Assembly: GCA_964410945.1 (NCBI GenBank)
Contig: CAYPJE010000002.1
Location: 62,001-126,000, forward strand
Direction of reading: 5' to 3'
Origin: CAYPJE01 sp964410945
GTDB lineage: Bacteria; Fidelibacterota; Marinisomatia; Marinisomatales; TCS56
Length of the DNA stretch: 64,000 bases
In this document: positions 60,986 through 64,000 of the stretch, piece by piece
Numbering within the stretch: position 1 is the first letter of the stretch
How the letters are laid out: the number at the start of each line of letters is the position of its first letter
Notes under the pieces: generated by a model
The model's input: the letters and a program-made list of their open reading frames with translations, nothing else
What the model was told of the DNA's origin: nothing
The model's database searches: none
Made by a program: the position numbers and the translations under genes

Positions 60986-63082
60986 ATGGAAACATTTCAT
61001 AATATCGGAACATCAACCGACTGGATCGTCATGGTCTTTTATTTCCTGGCGATCATGTTATTTGGCAGTTATTTTGGTCGCTATACCCGCAATACGGCTG
61101 ATTTCTTTTTTGGCGGACGGCGCTTCTCATGGTGGCTGATTGCCATGTCAATCGTGGCCACCGGCGTGGGCAGCCACAGCTTTGTCAAGTACTCGGCCAA
61201 GGCTTTTGAGCATGGGTTTTCTTCCACGATGACCTATATCAATGACTGGTTCTTCGTACCCTTCTTCATGTTCGGCTGGCTGCCGATCATTGTTTATTCC
61301 AAGGTGCGTTCGATCCCGGAATATTTCGAAAAGCGCTTCAGTCCCTCGGCCCGCTTCCTGGCAACCCTGCTGCTGATGCTCTACATGGTCGGGTATATCG
61401 GGATCGGGTTCCTGACACTGGGTAAGGCTGTTATCCCCATGCTGCCGGAAGCATTCAATATTCTGGGAATGTCATTGGATGTGACTTTGATGCGGGCGGT
61501 GATCGTTATAGCGATTATTACCGGTATCTATATCACTTTTGGTGGACAGACAGCAGTTATTTTCACCGACCTGCTCCAGGGCTTTATCCTGATTTTTGCC
61601 GGTATGTTCCTGTTTGCACTGGGGGTTGACTATATCGGTGGTTTCGGCCTGTTCTGGAAATTGCTGCCATTGGAATGGAAACTGCCGCTGGCCCATTTTA
61701 ACGACCCCTCCAGTTTTAATTTTGTCGGGATATTCTGGCAGGATGGGGTCGCCGGATCGATTGGTTTCCTGTTTATGAACCAGGGCTTGATCATGCGTTT
61801 CATGGCCACCCGCAGTGTTCATGAAGGACGGAAGGCCGCGGCTTTCAATATTCTGTTCATGCTGCCGATTTCGGCTGTAGTGGTCGGGAATGCCGGCTGG
61901 CTGGGGAAAGCCATTTCAGTGGCCGATCCTTCTGTGGTACCGCCAAACACATCACCTGACCAGATATTTGTGGTCGTGGCCAGTATTGTAGCCCTGCCGG
62001 GTGTTTTTGGTTTTATTATGGCGGCGCTGACGGCGGCGCTGATGTCAACCGTCGACACCCTGATCAATGCTACGGCGGCCATTTTCATCAATGATGTTTA
62101 CCGGCCGACGAAACAATTTCTGAAGAAAGCAACCAAGACCGATAAACAGAAGGATAAAGAAGAGTTGGCTGCCGCCCGCTGGGCTTCGATCGGGATTACT
62201 TCGCTGGGGGTGCTGGCTGTGCTGGCCTTCAAAAATTTCCCAACTGTTTACGAAGCCCATGGATTCTTCCATTCCACCCTGACTCCGCCACTGGTGGTGG
62301 CCATATTCCTGGGTGTGTTCTGGAAGAAATTCACACCGGCGGCGGTGATATCCACCTTTGTTGGCGGGGTGGCCCTGATGATCCTTGGAAGCCGTTACCC
62401 CGGAATATTAATTGCCCCCTTTGATCATGGGATCCAGATGGATCCGGATCATCCCTATTCCTATATCCGGGCTCTGTACAATACCGTGGTCTGTTTTGGT
62501 GTGGGCGTTCTGGTGACCTTTACCACCGGAATCCAGAAATCAATTACAGCGAAATTGAAATCAGGAAACGGGTCGAATACACTGATGTATGGCCTGATAG
62601 CAGTTGATGTGGTTTTATTCATGTTGGTAATGTTGAATATCGGCAGCCTGGGCCTGCTGATGACTGCGGCTATCCTGATCGTGTTGACAATTCCGCTGGT
62701 GGTCGATTATTTTGTGTACTATGACGAAGTATTCCACACCACCGGGCTGACGTCATGGTCATTGGATTTTGCCCGTGAGCGTTTCAAGGGCAGCAAACTT
62801 AATGACCGGCCCGGTAAAATCGTGGAAGTGGAATGGAAGCTTGTTCCGGGCGAAGCCAATACGATCAGCTTCTCCAAACAGGAGATGGAGGATATGCGGG
62901 CTTTTGAAGGTGACCTGGTATACCTCTGTGACCGCCGGAAATGGATGGGTGGATTGAAATCGATCCATGCTGTTTATGGTGCACCACACGATGAGACGGG
63001 TGTTGTTTTAATCACGGAAGATCAGCAACAGAGCGGCATGTTTGTAAAAGGGAAGAGATTAACGGCTGAAAAGGAAATGTAG
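60986..63082 (+). CDS. sodium:solute symporter family (SSS) transporter
   Basis: This 698-aa membrane protein has about 13-14 helices and the SSS landmarks ADFFFGGRRFSWWLIAMS, GFLTLGKA, the TDLLQGFILIFAG helix 6 segment and FMAALTAALMSTVDTLINA, the sodium-binding helix 8. The C-terminal part (about 600-698) is an extra soluble-looking domain. The substrate is unknown; relatives carry sugars, amino acids or carboxylates. It is the last gene before the tRNA-Asn. Confidence 0.9.
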   Translation: METFHNIGTSTDWIVMVFYFLAIMLFGSYFGRYTRNTADFFFGGRRFSWWLIAMSIVATGVGSHSFVKYSAKAFEHGFSSTMTYINDWFFVPFFMFGWLPIIVYSKVRSIPEYFEKRFSPSARFLATLLLMLYMVGYIGIGFLTLGKAVIPMLPEAFNILGMSLDVTLMRAVIVIAIITGIYITFGGQTAVIFTDLLQGFILIFAGMFLFALGVDYIGGFGLFWKLLPLEWKLPLAHFNDPSSFNFVGIFWQDGVAGSIGFLFMNQGLIMRFMATRSVHEGRKAAAFNILFMLPISAVVVGNAGWLGKAISVADPSVVPPNTSPDQIFVVVASIVALPGVFGFIMAALTAALMSTVDTLINATAAIFINDVYRPTKQFLKKATKTDKQKDKEELAAARWASIGITSLGVLAVLAFKNFPTVYEAHGFFHSTLTPPLVVAIFLGVFWKKFTPAAVISTFVGGVALMILGSRYPGILIAPFDHGIQMDPDHPYSYIRALYNTVVCFGVGVLVTFTTGIQKSITAKLKSGNGSNTLMYGLIAVDVVLFMLVMLNIGSLGLLMTAAILIVLTIPLVVDYFVYYDEVFHTTGLTSWSLDFARERFKGSKLNDRPGKIVEVEWKLVPGEANTISFSKQEMEDMRAFEGDLVYLCDRRKWMGGLKSIHAVYGAPHDETGVVLITEDQQQSGMFVKGKRLTAEKEM

Positions 63083-63158
63083 TCCTTTCAAGGGCCGGGT
63101 TTTATTCCTAAATTCGCCCCGCTTTTTTGAAGAAGGGCCATGGATATGGCTAAAATAT

Positions 63159-63230
63159 TCCGGAGTAGCTCAATGGTAGAGCGGGTGGCTGTTAACCACT
63201 AGGCTGGGGGTTCGAGTCCCTCCTCCGGAG
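63159..63230 (+). tRNA. tRNA-Asn (anticodon GTT)
   Basis: A 72-base cloverleaf: acceptor TCCGGAG with CTCCGGA, D-arm GCTC/GAGC, anticodon arm GGTGG-CTGTTAA-CCACT (anticodon 63191-63193), T-arm GGGGG-TTCGAGT-CCCTC, discriminator G. CCA is not encoded. The 3' half is overlapped by the end of a serine recombinase frame on the other strand. Confidence 0.97.
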
Positions 63231-64000
63231 CGACACCGAGCATAAAGACGAACCTATCTTCTGTTCGGTTAACAAATTCAGGGGAATTCCCGTGTTTAGA
63301 TGGACGGTGAGTTCCCCTGTTTTTGCATTCTTTTTGAGTTGGACATCAATTTGACCAATCAATAGGTTAATAAGTGACCTTTGATCGGGTTTATCCAGCA
63401 AATCCCAAATCTTATCGAATTCTTGGTACAATTCAGTTATCTCTTCTGGTCTGATATTTATTTTATTCGCTTGCTTACTTTCTTCTATAAGTTTCTGTTG
63501 GTGTTCGATATTGGAATTGATCTGATCTTGGAGGTCTTTGAGCTCCATGGTTAGGCCGCTGATATCTTCTAAACCGTGTTCGGAGACCGCCTTTGCGATA
63601 TTTTGTTGTTTTGCTTCAAGCGATAGAATTTTCCTTCCGAGAGCATTGATCTCATTCTCTATTCGCTTGTTATCCTTAGTTGATGTGTTCTCTATGGAAT
63701 TAATCACTGCATCTAGATAATCTGGATCATTCGCAATTTGCCGTATTAGTGATACAATAAATGCTTCGATATCTTCCCGCTTTACTTGTCTTGAGACACA
63801 GGCCTTGGCACCTTCGTGAATACTCTTTGAACAAACGTAATAGTAGTACTTTTGACCGTGTTGTCCTGTCCCAGATTTGGTTGTCATATATGAACCGCAA
63901 AAGGAACACTTGATTAATCCGTTTAATAACATTTGATTGGTAACTGGATTACCAAGATTGCGACGTTCGGCATTTGACTTAACCGTTGCCTGGGCACTGC
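63192..64000 (-). CDS. large serine recombinase, C-terminal part (partial)
   Basis: This is the 3' part of a gene that runs off the window; the frame is open to base 64000. It has a recombinase zinc beta-ribbon (CSFCG...YVCSKSIHEGAKAC, two CxxC-like pairs) and a long coiled coil (about 95-190 of the visible 269 residues), typical of large serine integrases such as those of phages and integrative elements. The catalytic N-terminal domain is not in the window. Its last residues (SLRRRDSNPQPSG) are antisense to the 3' half of tRNA-Asn, so the stop lies inside the tRNA gene. Confidence 0.9.
   Translation of the reverse strand, partial: SAQATVKSNAERRNLGNPVTNQMLLNGLIKCSFCGSYMTTKSGTGQHGQKYYYYVCSKSIHEGAKACVSRQVKREDIEAFIVSLIRQIANDPDYLDAVINSIENTSTKDNKRIENEINALGRKILSLEAKQQNIAKAVSEHGLEDISGLTMELKDLQDQINSNIEHQQKLIEESKQANKINIRPEEITELYQEFDKIWDLLDKPDQRSLINLLIGQIDVQLKKNAKTGELTVHLNTGIPLNLLTEQKIGSSLCSVSLRRRDSNPQPSG

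Noticed and set aside
1..64000. CRISPR arrays, rRNA genes and insertion sequences
   Set aside because: No regularly spaced identical repeats, rRNA-like sequence or transposase with terminal inverted repeats was seen; the only transposase-like genes are the RAYTs.

Overview
The window looks like a chromosomal segment of a Gram-negative bacterium of the FCB group. Candidatus Marinimicrobia or a close relative (Calditrichaeota/Ignavibacteria-like) is my best guess. It encodes Kdo/lipid A and LPS-transport genes, secreted proteins with PNPFNP-type C-terminal sorting domains, a peptidase/beta-propeller/barrel surface protein, and many genes joined by 1-11 nt overlaps. The placement is an inference from protein style and was not tested by phylogeny. 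Nearly all of the window is coding.

Layout. (1) 2-10846: a co-directional cell-envelope and proteostasis block, kdsB(partial)-pyrG-kdsA-kdsC-kdsD-lptC-lptB-rpoN-hflK-hflC-hslV-hslU, closed by a strong intrinsic terminator. It makes CMP-Kdo, supplies LPS-export parts, sigma-54, the FtsH modulator HflKC and the HslUV protease. (2) 10957-19441: argF; a leftward trio (lpxH, a HEAT-repeat lipoprotein, an FxLYD-like protein); a 1042-aa surface protein; radA. (3) 19455-20798: two REP-associated tyrosine transposases, each preceded by the same two hairpin repeats. (4) 20849-26025: an ABC-2 exporter, tgt, a NUDIX hydrolase, a peroxiredoxin, a tiny membrane protein and an unusual four-repeat Gly/Trp protein. 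(5) 26100-33319: a transketolase-like enzyme divergent from an Lrp-type regulator that leads an amino-acid lyase operon: two Cys/Met-type PLP enzymes and a tyrosine phenol-lyase, identified by its substrate-specific residues. (6) 33437-36956: four same-strand genes, the last three joined by 4-nt overlaps: a degenerate adenylate-forming protein, an isochorismatase-like hydrolase, a thioredoxin-reductase-like flavoprotein without the CxxC, and an RlmN-like radical SAM protein lacking one of RlmN's two catalytic cysteines. I cannot name this set; it is the best candidate for an undescribed pathway. (7) 37113-41013: proS, recO, a possible cysteine-peptidase-like protein and a rhomboid. (8) 41137-47261: three secreted, T9SS-type proteins, two of them endonuclease I family nucleases. 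(9) 47468-51662: MotA/MotB-like motor genes, a periplasmic protein, a frameshifted four-helix-bundle pseudogene between inverted repeats, an FtsB/DivIC-like protein and enolase. (10) 51770-63082: surface polysaccharide genes (FemAB-like GNAT, flippase, mannose-1-P guanylyltransferase), sfsA, an Ig-like lipoprotein, an EF-G-like GTPase, a HIT protein and a sodium:solute symporter with a small partner. (11) 63159-64000: tRNA-Asn(GTT) whose 3' half is overlapped by the end of a large serine recombinase gene running off the window, which is probably the edge of an integrated element.

No CRISPR array, rRNA or insertion sequence with terminal repeats was seen.
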